From JAIYDJ01 sp031398695 (GTDB lineage Bacteria; Pseudomonadota; Alphaproteobacteria; Rhodobacterales; Rhodobacteraceae), in the NCBI GenBank assembly GCA_031398695.1, contig JANNNU010000093.1, positions 1 to 22,718 of the forward strand: a DNA stretch of 22,718 bases. The letters are read 5' to 3'. Under the pieces are notes generated by a model. It had not been told where the DNA came from, searched no databases, and worked only from the letters and a program-made list of their open reading frames with translations. A program made the position numbers and the translations under genes. This document shows positions 14,419-22,715 of this stretch, piece by piece. Within the stretch, counting starts at the first letter, position 1; each line of letters begins with the position of its first letter.

Positions 14419-15363
14419 ATGACACAGACCCAAGCCGCGCTACCGGGACATAAGGCTTCGGTCGAAGCCCGGCACGCGCGCATCGGGGCGTTCGTGCACA
14501 GGCATTTCTTGTGGCCCGGCACGCTGCGCCTGCATCGTGCGGCGCTTGGCATCGACATCCTGCGGGCGCCGGTCAACGTCCTGCTGTCGCCGATCTTAGT
14601 CGTGATCAGGATCGTGGGCTGGCTGTGCAGACGCCTGCATCTCGACCGGACGGGGGCGTGGTTGCTGCGGCGGCGCATCCTGTTGCGAACGGCCGTTTCC
14701 GCACGATTGGAAGCCGCGATCCTGACCGAACTGCTGGACGTGCCGTACCGCGCGGCGGGCACGGGGCCAGAACCGGCAGAGATGGCCGATGCCATCCTTT
14801 CGGCACCGCGGTATCGCGAAAAGATCAGGTCGCGCGGCAGTGTCGGCGCGGCGCAGGCGATGGCCGACCGGATGGCGACCGCGATCAACGACTACACGGG
14901 CACCCGGTCTGCTGTCGCCGAGTTCACGACCGCCCTCATCACGCTGACCGTCGGAGCCATCGCGTTTCAGGCGCTGACGCCGGGCATGATCTCGATGGCG
15001 CCGGGTGTCGCCGAGGCGGTTTCGCGCACCACGGCCATCACCGAGTTTCCGTTGGGCTCGACCCTTGGCGGGGTCTGGTACGGCGTCTTTCCCGTGGGTC
15101 CGTCGCCGGAACTGATCCTTGCGACGGTGCTGATCCTGATGGCGATCGGGTCTGTCGTTGCCGCCTTTGCGGGCATCGTCGCAGACCCGGTGCAAGCGTG
15201 GCTCGGCATCCACCGCCGCCGGTTGATCCGCCTGTGGGCCACGTGGGATGCGGAACTTGACGGCGACCAGGGAAAGCCCTTCGCGGTGCAAGAGCATTTT
15301 CTGGCGCGGCTCTTTGATCTTTGGGATGCGGTGGTGACGGTGCTGCGCGTGTTCCGGGGCTGA
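14419..15363 (+). CDS. DUF6635-like membrane protein (unknown function)
   Basis: A 314-residue protein that I associate with the DUF6635 family seen in Rhodobacteraceae; no function is established. The N-terminal quarter contains FVHRHFLWPGTLRLHRAALG and an amphipathic/hydrophobic stretch (about residues 45-75, VLLSPILVVIRIVGWLCRRL) rich in Arg. Further hydrophobic segments lie near 165-190 (ALITLTVGAIAFQAL) and 235-265 (ILATVLILMAIGSVVAAFAG). The C-terminus is soluble. ATG 14419 is used because the upstream extension lacks family-like sequence; the preceding AAAGAA is a weak ribosome site. It stands alone, divergent from dusA. The 289-base gap between them holds no recognisable gene; a TTGACT box at about 14353 with a poor -10 is the only promoter candidate seen. 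Confidence 0.75.
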   Translation: MTQTQAALPGHKASVEARHARIGAFVHRHFLWPGTLRLHRAALGIDILRAPVNVLLSPILVVIRIVGWLCRRLHLDRTGAWLLRRRILLRTAVSARLEAAILTELLDVPYRAAGTGPEPAEMADAILSAPRYREKIRSRGSVGAAQAMADRMATAINDYTGTRSAVAEFTTALITLTVGAIAFQALTPGMISMAPGVAEAVSRTTAITEFPLGSTLGGVWYGVFPVGPSPELILATVLILMAIGSVVAAFAGIVADPVQAWLGIHRRRLIRLWATWDAELDGDQGKPFAVQEHFLARLFDLWDAVVTVLRVFRG

Positions 15364-15605
15364 CGGGCACCGCGCAAGGTCCCTTTTTGCCCCCTCCATC
15401 GACAGCGGCGTCGTTCCAGCGTAGGGGTATGAGCGGCCTTCCGACGGAAACGCCCCGCCCCGCCCTGCGCAAAACCGAGGCATTGACACGCCCGCACAGT
15501 TTCCGCACTTGCGAGCCAATCGCAACAACGCCGGCGCCCCCACCCCTTGAAACTCCATCTGCCAATCGTCCCCAGACATCCGTATCCGGTTCCGGACGTG
15601 CTGCG

Positions 15606-16133
15606 ATGATCGAAGCGAGCCTTCTGCTGCTGGTCGGCATCGTCGTCATTCTGGTGAACATCGCCGGCACAGCGTATTTCGTCGCGCAAGAATTCGCCTG
15701 CATGTCGGTGGACCGCACCCGGCTGGCGGCACGCGCCGCCGAAGGGGATGTGTCGGCCGGGCGCGCCCTTTTGGTGACTAAGCGAACCAGTTTCATGCTG
15801 TCGGGCGCGCAACTCGGCATCACGGTGACCGGGCTTCTGGTGGGCTTTCTGGCCGAACCGATGGTCGGAGAGCCGCTGGGTGTGCTGCTGGGCGAGGCGG
15901 GCGTTCCAACAGAGATCGGGGTGACCGTCGGCACGTTGCTGGCGCTGGTCGCGGCAACGCTGATCGCGATGATCTTCGGCGAGCTTTATCCCAAGAACCT
16001 TGCCATTGCCGACCCCGAGCCGCTGGCGCGCAGCCTGTCGCGCTCGACGCTCATTTACCTCAAGGTGTTCGGCTGGCTGATCGCGTTCTTCGACATCTCC
16101 GCCAACCTGCTGCTGCGGGCGTTGCGGATCTAG
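15606..16133 (+). pseudogene. CNNM/CBS hemolysin-like transporter, 5' part, cut by an in-frame amber codon
   Basis: This is the first 175 residues of a CNNM-type (DUF21) membrane protein of the hemolysin/CorC group, linked to Mg2+/Co2+ homeostasis. The four-span CNNM domain is complete: LLLLVGIVVILVNIAGTAYF, then FMLSGAQLGITVTGLLVGFL, LLALVAATLIAMIFGELYPKN and a last span ending NLLLRALRI. The frame then meets TAG at 16131-16133 and resumes in the same frame with the CBS part. Relatives read on through an I-E-P-V type linker, so a GAG to TAG change is the simplest explanation. The start at ATG 15606 has no clear ribosome site. A perfect TTGACA stands at 15483-15488, without a good -10. Confidence 0.8.
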
Positions 16134-16136
16134 CCT

Positions 16137-16982
16137 GTGCATGATCTCGACATCAGCGCCTCGGCCGACGACCTGCCCCGGATCATCGCGGACAGCCGCG
16201 ACAGCGGCGACCTACCGCTGGAGCTTTCGTTGATGATGGACCGGATCCTCGACTTTCCGAAACAGGATGTCGAACATGCGATGGTTCCGCGGTCGCAGGT
16301 GGACTGGGTCAGCCCGGACACGACGCTGGAAGAGTTGCGGGGTTTGATGGCGCGGGCGCACACCCGCTATCCGGTGATCGACGACGACGATGCGCCCGTG
16401 GGCGTCGTGCATCTTTCCGACGTGCTTGAACGACTGGTGTCCGGCCGTGCCGACGAGCCTGTGGCATCGGTGATGCGACCTGCGACGGTGATGCCAACGC
16501 TGATGCTGCTGCCCGACGCGCTGGCGCAACTCATCAAGTCCGACGACCAACTGGCCTGCGTCATCGACGAGTACGGCGGATTTGCCGGGGTGCTGACGAT
16601 CGAGGATCTGGCGATGGAAATCGTCGGCGAGATCAAAGACGAGCATGACCTCGAGACCGGCAACGGGCTGCTGCCGGACGGCGACAACATCTGGATCATG
16701 GACGGCGACGTGCACCTCGACGAGGTCAAGCGCGCCATCGGCTATGACCTGCCCGACACCGACGTGGAGACGGTCGCGGGCCTTCTGATCGCCGAACTGG
16801 GCGCGCTGCCGTCCGAGGGTGACAGGGTGATGATCGACCTGCCCATCGATCCGGCCGAGCTGGTGTCCGACCTGCCGATGCAGCGCAGGCTGGAGGTCGA
16901 CGTGCTGCGCGTGGAACGGCACATTCCCACCCAGGTGCGCGTGCAACTGGTCGAAATGGCGATGACCGAGGATGACCAATGA
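16137..16982 (+). pseudogene. CNNM/CBS hemolysin-like transporter, 3' part (CBS pair and CorC_HlyC domain)
   Basis: This 281-codon open frame continues the preceding gene in the same reading frame after one stop and one Pro codon. It could begin at GTG 16137. It contains the linker DLPRIIADSRDSGDLP, the gate MVPRSQVDWV, a CBS pair (TRYPVIDDDDAPVGVVHLSDVLERL; CVIDEYGGFAGVLTIEDLAMEIVGEIKDEHD), and a C-terminal CorC_HlyC domain (GDVHLDEVKRAIGYDLPD to the end). On its own it lacks the membrane domain, so it is either a dead 3' half or a soluble regulatory subunit made by reinitiation. Absence of further damage suggests the break is recent. Its stop overlaps the next start (ATGA). Confidence 0.8.
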
Positions 16983-17225
16983 GCGCGCTGACCGTCACAC
17001 TGATCACCATCGGGCTAATCGCCCTGAGTGCCCTGTTCGTCATCATCGAGTTCGCCTTGCTTGGCGCGCGACGGCACCGTCTGGAAGAACTGGCCCCCAC
17101 CAGCGTTTCGGCCCGCGCCGCGCTGCGCGGTCAGCGGGATCGTGACCTTGGCCGATATCCTCAAGCGAGTGCTTCCCGCCGGGATCGCGGCGCAACAGGC
17201 GGTGTCGGCTACCCACGGCGCGTGA
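16979..17225 (+). pseudogene. second CNNM/CBS hemolysin-like gene, internally deleted remnant
   Basis: The 5' end encodes the start of a second DUF21 protein: MSALTVTLITIGLIALSALF, then VIIEFALLGARRHRLEEL to RAALRG (about residues 1-50). Beyond about 17129-17134 the meaningful reading moves to the +1 frame: SGIVTLADILKRVLPAGIAA and a stop at 17223-17225. That is the end of the terminal CBS domain in such proteins. The bulk of the membrane domain and CBS pair, roughly 250 residues by family length, is therefore missing with a frame change. The original frame instead runs on to 17305 as nonsense. The ATGA overlap with the preceding gene shows the two were once a coupled tandem pair. Confidence 0.8.
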
Positions 17226-17396
17226 CGCCATCAGCCGGCCCGGCAAGGCTGCCGCCGGGCCTGAAAGACGGCCGTTGCGCAACGCGGCTCGTCCCGCTCT
17301 TGTGATCGGGCGTGTGGCGTTTTCATCGCCCATCCCGTTTGCGCCGCGCAGCTTCTGGTTTAGTCAAAAAGTGATGACGGTCAGTGCAGAGGCACC

Positions 17397-18383
17397 ATGA
17401 TTTCACGTCGAGACTTCTCCACGATTGCAGCCGTCGGCCTGATGGCGCCCGGCCTTGTGCGGGCGCAATCGAGCGGCGCGAACGAGCTGCGGACCGCCGC
17501 GCTTGGCCTGCCGCAACTGCACGCCATCGTCGTTCAGCGCGGCAAAGATCGCGTGCTGAGCGAGGCACCGCGTGGGCGGGGTCTCGAGGCCGCCGCGAAC
17601 ATCAAGTCCTGTTCGAAAAGCATCCTCGCCTTGATCCTCGGCACCGCAATCGAAGCGGGCGAGATTGCCAGTCTGGACGCGCGGTTCGGGGATGTCGCGC
17701 CCGAGTTGATTTCCGAGGGCGCAACGGACGGCGTCGCCGATCTGACGATGTCGGACCTCGTCACGCTGCGCGCCGGGCTGCAAAGCACATCGGGCGCGAA
17801 CTATGGCGCGTGGGTCAGCTCGCCCAGCTGGATCGATTATGCCCTTCGCCAGCCCCGCATCGCCGCGAACGGCAGCCGGATGATCTATTCGACGGGAACC
17901 ACCCATGTTCTGGGTGCCGCGATCGCCGTCGCGACGGGCAAGGATCTGCGCCAGTTAGCCCGCGAACGATTGGGTCAGCCGCTTGCGATCGACGTCGCCT
18001 CGTGGACGCGCGATCCGGAGGGCTATTACTTCGTCGGCAACGAGATGGCGCTGTCGCCCCTCGCCATGCTGCGCGTGGCGGTGATGGTGCGCGACGGCGG
18101 CACCTTTGACGGCACGCGGGTCATCGATCCGCGGTGGATCGAGGCGTCGCGGCAGTCGCAGACGATGTCGCCCTATTCCGGTCTGGGGTATGGTCTGGGC
18201 TGGTTTCTCAGCCCCACGGGATGGATCATCGCGCGTGGCTATGGCGGTCAGGTGATCGCCGCGCATCCCGAACGCGCCCTCGCCGTCGCCATCACCTCCG
18301 ATCCCACGCAAACCGCCCGGTCCACCGGTTACTTCGGCGACCTGATGCAACTTTTGAACGGCCCTATCCTGGCCTTGGGCTGA
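17397..18383 (+). CDS. Tat-signal serine hydrolase (beta-lactamase/NylB-like)
   Basis: A 328-residue enzyme of the beta-lactamase-related serine hydrolase fold (PF00144). The N-terminus, MISRRDFSTIAAVGLMAPGL, has a twin-arginine SRRDF motif and hydrophobic core with likely cleavage near VRAQ, so export by Tat is predicted. The catalytic S71-x-x-K74 (SCSK) matches the nucleophile and base. Tyr164 in IYSTGTTHVLGAAI takes the YxN place, in the YS(S/T)G form of 6-aminohexanoate-dimer hydrolase-type enzymes. GYGGQ at 281-285 is the third box. The substrate is unknown: an ester, amide or peptide bond; lactamase activity is not implied. AGAGG precedes the ATG. It stands alone, convergent with gspD. 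Confidence 0.87.
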   Translation: MISRRDFSTIAAVGLMAPGLVRAQSSGANELRTAALGLPQLHAIVVQRGKDRVLSEAPRGRGLEAAANIKSCSKSILALILGTAIEAGEIASLDARFGDVAPELISEGATDGVADLTMSDLVTLRAGLQSTSGANYGAWVSSPSWIDYALRQPRIAANGSRMIYSTGTTHVLGAAIAVATGKDLRQLARERLGQPLAIDVASWTRDPEGYYFVGNEMALSPLAMLRVAVMVRDGGTFDGTRVIDPRWIEASRQSQTMSPYSGLGYGLGWFLSPTGWIIARGYGGQVIAAHPERALAVAITSDPTQTARSTGYFGDLMQLLNGPILALG

Positions 18384-18528
18384 AAGGACCGGCGGGTCGG
18401 GCGGGGAATACGGTGGACTTGGCGCGAGCGACGGCTGGCAGCAGCCGGTCATGGGCTGCGCTGCGCCGGGACGACCGGATCGCAACGCGAAGCCATGCGG
18501 GCGCACGCTGAAACCCCGGCACGGCGCC

Positions 18529-20535
18529 CTAATAAAGCCCGTCGATCTCGACCGGAAGGCGGCGCACCGGTTTGCGTTCGTTCAGCAACCCCTCCTTGTC
18601 GCCGGGGTTCGATTCGATGGCCTTCAGCCTTTGGAACCGATTGTTCGAGACGGACGACACGTCAGCGCGGGTGCGCAGGATCGTGGGGCGCAGAAAGACG
18701 AACAGGGTCTGGCGGCGCGCGGATTCCTGCTTGTTGCGAAACAGGCCGCCAATCACTGGCAGTTTGCCCAAGCCCGGCACCTCCGACCGCGTGGATTGCC
18801 GGTCGTCGGTGATCAGGCCGCCCAGAACGATGGTGCCGCCGTTGTCGGCCAGCACGGTCGTCTTGATGCTGCGCCGGTTGGTCACGATGTCGGCCGCGCC
18901 GGCCACGGCGGTCGATGACAGCGAAGACACTTCCTGGCTGATGTCGAGCTGGATCACATCGCCCTGGTTGACCCGCGGTACCACGCGCATCGTGATCCCG
19001 ACATCCTGCCGTTCGATGGTGTTCTGCGTCGTGCCATCGCTGGTGAAGGATCCGGTGCGGAACGGCACGTTCTGACCGACGACGATTTCGGCCGCCTGGT
19101 TGTCGAGGGTGGTGACGCTGGGCGTCGACAGCAGGTTCGCCTTCGTGGACTGCCCCAGCGCCTGCAAAAGCAGGCCGAATTCATCTTCGCGCGAGAGCCC
19201 GATCGACAGACCCGATGGTGCGACACCGAGCCCTGCCGGCGCACCAAGCAGCGTCAGGATGTTGTCGACCGACACGCCCCCGGACGAAAACGAGGTCGCG
19301 GCAAACCCGCCTGGCGGCGCGGCGGCACCAAAGCCAAGCTGCACGCCCAGCTGTTCCGAAATGTCGCCCGACACTTCGACGATGGCCGCCTCGATCAGGA
19401 CCTGGGGGCGGCGCTGGTCCAGCTCGCCGATCAGCGCGGCGAGGTCGGCCTGCACTTCGGCGCGGGCCCTAACGACGACCGCATTGCTTTCCACCACCGG
19501 CTGGATCGTGATGTCCTCGGCGGCCAGCGATCCGACCGGGGGCGACACCAGCCGCACATCCGCACCACCGACCGGTTCGCCGGTCTCGGGATCGAGTTCG
19601 GGGGCCAGCGCCTCGGCCACCGGGTTGGTCGTGATCGAACCGGAACCGACCAGTCCGCGCAGCACTTCGGCCATCGATGTCGCATCGGCATAGCGCAGGT
19701 TGTAGACACGGGTGACCGGCACGATCGACGGCGCCCGGCGGCCCGGCACATCGAGATCGGACACGATGCGCTGGATCATCACGAAGGTTTCGGGCTCGAC
19801 ATTCAGGATGAGCAGATTGGACCGCTGATCGACCGTGATGCGCGGGTCGGGCGCGCCTTGCACGTTGCCCACGGGCGCGCCGAGGATGTTCTGCACCGCA
19901 AGCGCCACTTCCGAGGCATCCGCGTTGACGATTTTGATCGTATACACTTTCTTGCTGTCGTCGGCATCGAGCGCCCGCGCGATGCCCTCGATACGCGCCA
20001 CGTTTTCGGCGGTGTCGGTGATGACCAAGGTGTTGGTGTCAACCACCGCCTCGATATAGCCGAAGTTCGCCACCAGCGGGCGCAGCGCACCGACCGCCGT
20101 GGCCGCCGGAAAGTTCTTCAGTTGCACCAGCCGCGTGACCACATCGAGCCGCCCGAGGTCGTCATCGGGGGCGATCACGCCGCCGCCTTCGCGCACGGCG
20201 GCCTGTGGAACAATCCGCCACAGGTTTCCAGACGGCAGGGCCGTGAAGCCCTGGACGGCCAGCACCGACTGGAACAGCTCCCACACCCCGTCGGCGTCCA
20301 GCGCCTGCGCCGAGATCACCGTGACGATGCCCGCGACGTTGGGGTCGAGCACCAGCGTGCGGCCGGTGATCTCTGACACCTGTTCCGACAGGGTGCGGAT
20401 GTCCGCATCGCGCAGGTTTATGACGAAGGATCCGACATCCGGATCGTCCTGCCCCGCTGCGGGCATAGGCGCGGTCGCCGCCAGCACGACGGCGGTGCAA
20501 ACAAACCGGCAAACCTGTGCGCCAAACCGGATCAT
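18529..20535 (-). CDS. gspD: type II secretion system secretin GspD
   Basis: A 668-residue outer-membrane secretin through which folded proteins leave the periplasm. A signal peptide (about 1-28, ending MPAAGQ) is followed by the N0 domain (SFVINLRDADIRTLSEQVSE to about 105), N1-N3 ring domains (VDTNTLVITDTAENVARIEG; NLLILNVEPETFVMIQRIV; RVYNLRYADATSMAEVLRGL) and the secretin barrel with GQNVPFRTG and the signature VPGLGKLPVIGGLFRNK near 595-611. The C-terminal tail is short and charged; no obvious pilotin-binding lipid motif is seen. ATG 20535 shares ATGA with the gspC stop. It is the last gene of the operon. The order, with gspD after gspC at the 3' end, differs from the usual C-D-E-F-G order. 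Confidence 0.96.
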   Translation of the reverse strand: MIRFGAQVCRFVCTAVVLAATAPMPAAGQDDPDVGSFVINLRDADIRTLSEQVSEITGRTLVLDPNVAGIVTVISAQALDADGVWELFQSVLAVQGFTALPSGNLWRIVPQAAVREGGGVIAPDDDLGRLDVVTRLVQLKNFPAATAVGALRPLVANFGYIEAVVDTNTLVITDTAENVARIEGIARALDADDSKKVYTIKIVNADASEVALAVQNILGAPVGNVQGAPDPRITVDQRSNLLILNVEPETFVMIQRIVSDLDVPGRRAPSIVPVTRVYNLRYADATSMAEVLRGLVGSGSITTNPVAEALAPELDPETGEPVGGADVRLVSPPVGSLAAEDITIQPVVESNAVVVRARAEVQADLAALIGELDQRRPQVLIEAAIVEVSGDISEQLGVQLGFGAAAPPGGFAATSFSSGGVSVDNILTLLGAPAGLGVAPSGLSIGLSREDEFGLLLQALGQSTKANLLSTPSVTTLDNQAAEIVVGQNVPFRTGSFTSDGTTQNTIERQDVGITMRVVPRVNQGDVIQLDISQEVSSLSSTAVAGAADIVTNRRSIKTTVLADNGGTIVLGGLITDDRQSTRSEVPGLGKLPVIGGLFRNKQESARRQTLFVFLRPTILRTRADVSSVSNNRFQRLKAIESNPGDKEGLLNERKPVRRLPVEIDGLY

Positions 20536-21368
20536 CGCAGGGGAAATGTCATCACGATAGATTGCCCGTCCCTCTGCAATTCGACCCGAGCCTTGCCCGA
20601 GGCTGCCACCTCATCGAAATACCGTTGATCGCGGGCGATGTCGCCCACTTTCTGCCCGTTGACTGCCGTGACCAGATCACCCGGCCGGAACCCGGCCTGC
20701 CGGACCCCCGGCGAGGCCGCGTCCGAGATCCGGTAGCCGTCGCCGGTGGCTTCCAGTCCCAGACGGTCCATCACGCTTTTCGGGTTTTGCAGGATGGCGG
20801 CGCGGTAGCGCGCGATCACCGCGTCCGGATCGTCGGCGGGCGGCGCGGCCGCGGCGGTGGTGGCCGTCGGGATGAGGTTTCGCAGGTCGGTTCTGGGGGC
20901 CGTGCGCTTGGTCTGGCCCGGAACGGCGAACGACAGGGTTTCCAGCCGCCCATCCACGGATAGAACGACATGGCTGCGCGTCACCTCGACCAAGGTTGCG
21001 GTGGCGGTGATGTTGGCCCCGATGGCATAGCTGTCGGCGCGCCCGCTGTCGCCCCCGGCGATGATGGCCCGCGACCGGGACGATGGGGTGGACAGCGTTA
21101 CGCCCATCAACGTCAAGCCGAGGTCGGTTTCGCCGACGACCTGCGGGGCGGCCTCGGCTGCGACGGCGCTGCCGAACGGGGCGAAAGCCAAAAGCGGTGA
21201 CAGATCCAGCCGCGCGGTGTCGGCCACCGGTGCGGTCGGGGCTGCGGTGACGGACTGACCGTGTTCGCCTGCCACGCGCCACGCCACCGGACCGGCGGCG
21301 ACACCGAGGCTGACCGCAAACACAGTCGCGGCGATCCAGGCCGCGGCGGCGGGGATGCGCAGGGTCAT
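20532..21368 (-). CDS. gspC: type II secretion system protein GspC
   Basis: A 278-residue inner-membrane connector that links the assembly platform to the secretin. A single N-terminal span (about 5-28, IPAAAAWIAATVFAVSLGVA) is followed by a Pro/Ala linker. The homology region contains LDLSPLLAFAPFG and TDLGLTLMGVTLS, which contact GspD N0. A C-terminal PDZ domain lies at about 205-275 (RQAGFRPGDLVTAVNGQKVGD; KARVELQRDGQSIVMTFPLR). The gene overlaps gspI upstream and gspD downstream by four bases each. Sequence conservation in GspC is low, but the architecture and place beside gspD make the call firm. Confidence 0.9.
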   Translation of the reverse strand: MTLRIPAAAAWIAATVFAVSLGVAAGPVAWRVAGEHGQSVTAAPTAPVADTARLDLSPLLAFAPFGSAVAAEAAPQVVGETDLGLTLMGVTLSTPSSRSRAIIAGGDSGRADSYAIGANITATATLVEVTRSHVVLSVDGRLETLSFAVPGQTKRTAPRTDLRNLIPTATTAAAAPPADDPDAVIARYRAAILQNPKSVMDRLGLEATGDGYRISDAASPGVRQAGFRPGDLVTAVNGQKVGDIARDQRYFDEVAASGKARVELQRDGQSIVMTFPLR

Positions 21369-21724
21369 GGCCCCGCCCCCGTGTCCAGAAATCCGGTCAG
21401 CCGGGCAAGGACAACACCGCGATCGGCATCGGTGGCGGTGATGTCGACCCGGACCAGGTCGGGGTCGCTGGTGGGCGTGTTGGCGTGAGCCATCGCCAGC
21501 GCGATGCCCAGCATGGCATCCGGTGCCAGAGTCGGCGCGACCCCGAGCGTCAGTTCCGCCAACATGTTTTCAGCCGCCCATTGGGCCGAAGCCCGCGATT
21601 CAAGGTCGCCGATCCGCGCGATGTGCGCCTCGGTCGCGCCCAGCAGCGCTACCGCCGACGTGGCCAGCACGGCCAGCGCCACCAGCGTTTCGATCAGGGT
21701 GAAACCGGCTTCGGGCGCGCGCAT
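21365..21724 (-). CDS. gspI: type II secretion minor pseudopilin GspI
   Basis: A 119-residue pseudopilin of the pseudopilus tip complex. The prepilin signal is MRAPEAG before FTLIETLVALAVLATSAVAL, with cleavage expected after Gly and Glu at mature position 5. The body, AQWAAENMLAELTLG, matches the GspI pattern of W-x-A-x-N. The start is ambiguous: GTG at 21727 overlaps the gspH stop by four bases, ATG at 21724 by one; GGAGG is 7 and 10 bases upstream respectively. ATG is listed. It joins gspH, gspG and gspC through short overlaps. No gspJ or gspK follows, unlike usual orders. Confidence 0.87.
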   Translation of the reverse strand: MRAPEAGFTLIETLVALAVLATSAVALLGATEAHIARIGDLESRASAQWAAENMLAELTLGVAPTLAPDAMLGIALAMAHANTPTSDPDLVRVDITATDADRGVVLARLTGFLDTGAGP

Positions 21725-22215
21725 CACAGATCTGCCTCCACGGACGCGGTGGCGCTGAAGCCGTCAAAGGTGACCGACCACGCCGCACCCGAACCCGTGA
21801 TGTCGAAGGTGGCGGACGGTGCCGCACCGCTGACGGGCAGCACGACGGCGGTGCCCGTTGTCACGTCACGCAGGCGCAGCAGTAGCGGCGGCGCCAGATC
21901 GTGCCGCTGTCCCAATACGGGCAGGCTGGCGGCGGGCCATGCCTCGGGGGGCATCGACCCCTGCGGCGCAGGCGCCTGCCCGAAGGTGTAACCGTCGGCA
22001 TCCCAGTGCAGGACGAGCGGACGCCCCGACAGCATCGCCTCGTCGACGCCCAGCGTCAGGTTGCGCGCCAGGCGGACCGCTTCGGTTTCCGCACTGCGGC
22101 TTCGGTCGCCGGCACCCATCATCATCGCCCCTGCCGCCACGCCGATGACGGCCAGGACGACCAGCACCTCGATCAGGGTCAGGCCTGCCTCGCCGAGGCG
22201 GCGGTGGTCGGTCAT
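21724..22215 (-). CDS. gspH: type II secretion minor pseudopilin GspH
   Basis: A 163-residue pseudopilin. The prepilin leader MTDHRRLGEAG ends before LTLIEVLVVLAVIGVAAGAM, with the conserved Glu at mature position 5 for assembly and methylation. RLARNLTLGVDEAMLSGRPLVLHWDADGYTF (cited by family pattern; residues about 48-78) matches the GspH/FimT domain. Cysteine-free. The start ATG at 22215 shares ATGA with the gspG stop. Between gspG and gspI this is the expected place for gspH. A FimT-like pilin is the alternative, but the flanking gsp genes argue against it. Confidence 0.87.
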   Translation of the reverse strand: MTDHRRLGEAGLTLIEVLVVLAVIGVAAGAMMMGAGDRSRSAETEAVRLARNLTLGVDEAMLSGRPLVLHWDADGYTFGQAPAPQGSMPPEAWPAASLPVLGQRHDLAPPLLLRLRDVTTGTAVVLPVSGAAPSATFDITGSGAAWSVTFDGFSATASVEADL

Positions 22216-22715
22216 CCCCCCGTTCCGGCAGTGCTGGCTGCGGTCATTCCGGCGCCGTAGACGATGTCGGCATCGACGCCGGTGCCCCCTGCCACACCGT
22301 CCGCCCCCAGCGACATGACCGCATAAGGCCCCGTTTCAGCAGGTGCGGTGTAGCCATAGGGATTGCCCCACGGGTCAAGTGGCAAGTTCGGCAGATACCC
22401 CCCCGCCATCCAGTTGGCCGGGACCGGGGCCATCACGGGCCGCACCGTCAGCGCGGACAGGCCCTGTTCGGTCGTCGGATAGCTGCGATTGTCGAGCCGG
22501 TACATCTCGAGGCTCGACGCGATCGTACGCAAGTCGGCCGTCGCGACGGCAACGCGCGCCTCGTCCGGCCGTCCGATCACGTTCGGCACCACCAATGCTG
22601 CCACGATGCCGATGATGACCAGAACGACCATCATCTCGATCAGCGTCACCCCGGCATCGCGCACCCGACGCGGGCGGGCGCGCCTGTTTGCGGATCGAAA
22701 CAAGGAACCGGTCAC
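22212..22715 (-). CDS. gspG: type II secretion major pseudopilin GspG
   Basis: A 167-residue major pseudopilin, the main subunit of the pseudopilus piston. A basic leader of about 22 residues ends RDAG, followed by VTLIEMMVVLVIIGIVAALV, with Glu at mature position 5. The globular part has the GspG hallmarks NRSYPTTEQGLSAL, YLPNLPLDPWGNPYGY and the calcium-loop-like SLGADGVAGGTGVDADI. The first mature residue is Val rather than the usual Phe or Met. The start is taken as GTG 22715, three bases from the window edge. The GTGA there would also supply the stop of an upstream gene (gspF expected), like the other overlaps of the operon, but this lies at the edge and is inference. Confidence 0.93.
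   Translation of the reverse strand: MTGSLFRSANRRARPRRVRDAGVTLIEMMVVLVIIGIVAALVVPNVIGRPDEARVAVATADLRTIASSLEMYRLDNRSYPTTEQGLSALTVRPVMAPVPANWMAGGYLPNLPLDPWGNPYGYTAPAETGPYAVMSLGADGVAGGTGVDADIVYGAGMTAASTAGTGG

Noticed and set aside
14130..14888. N-terminal extension of dusA by 253 codons
   Set aside because: The extension crosses the divergent DUF6635-like gene, lacks any family similarity, and DusA proteins normally start near the MPNKAL position.
17226..17305. Continuation of the second CNNM gene's original frame to 17305
   Set aside because: After the deletion junction the sequence in this frame is low-quality Arg/Pro/Gly text; the family-like CBS end is in the +1 frame and stops at 17225.
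18432..18447. Hairpin CGGCTG-gcag-CAGCCG between the serine hydrolase and gspD
   Set aside because: Six base pairs without a following T-run on either strand; too weak to call a terminator.
18499..18529. GGGCGC/GCGCCC inverted repeat at the gspD stop
   Set aside because: The loop is about 19 bases with no T-run, which can arise by chance in GC-rich DNA.
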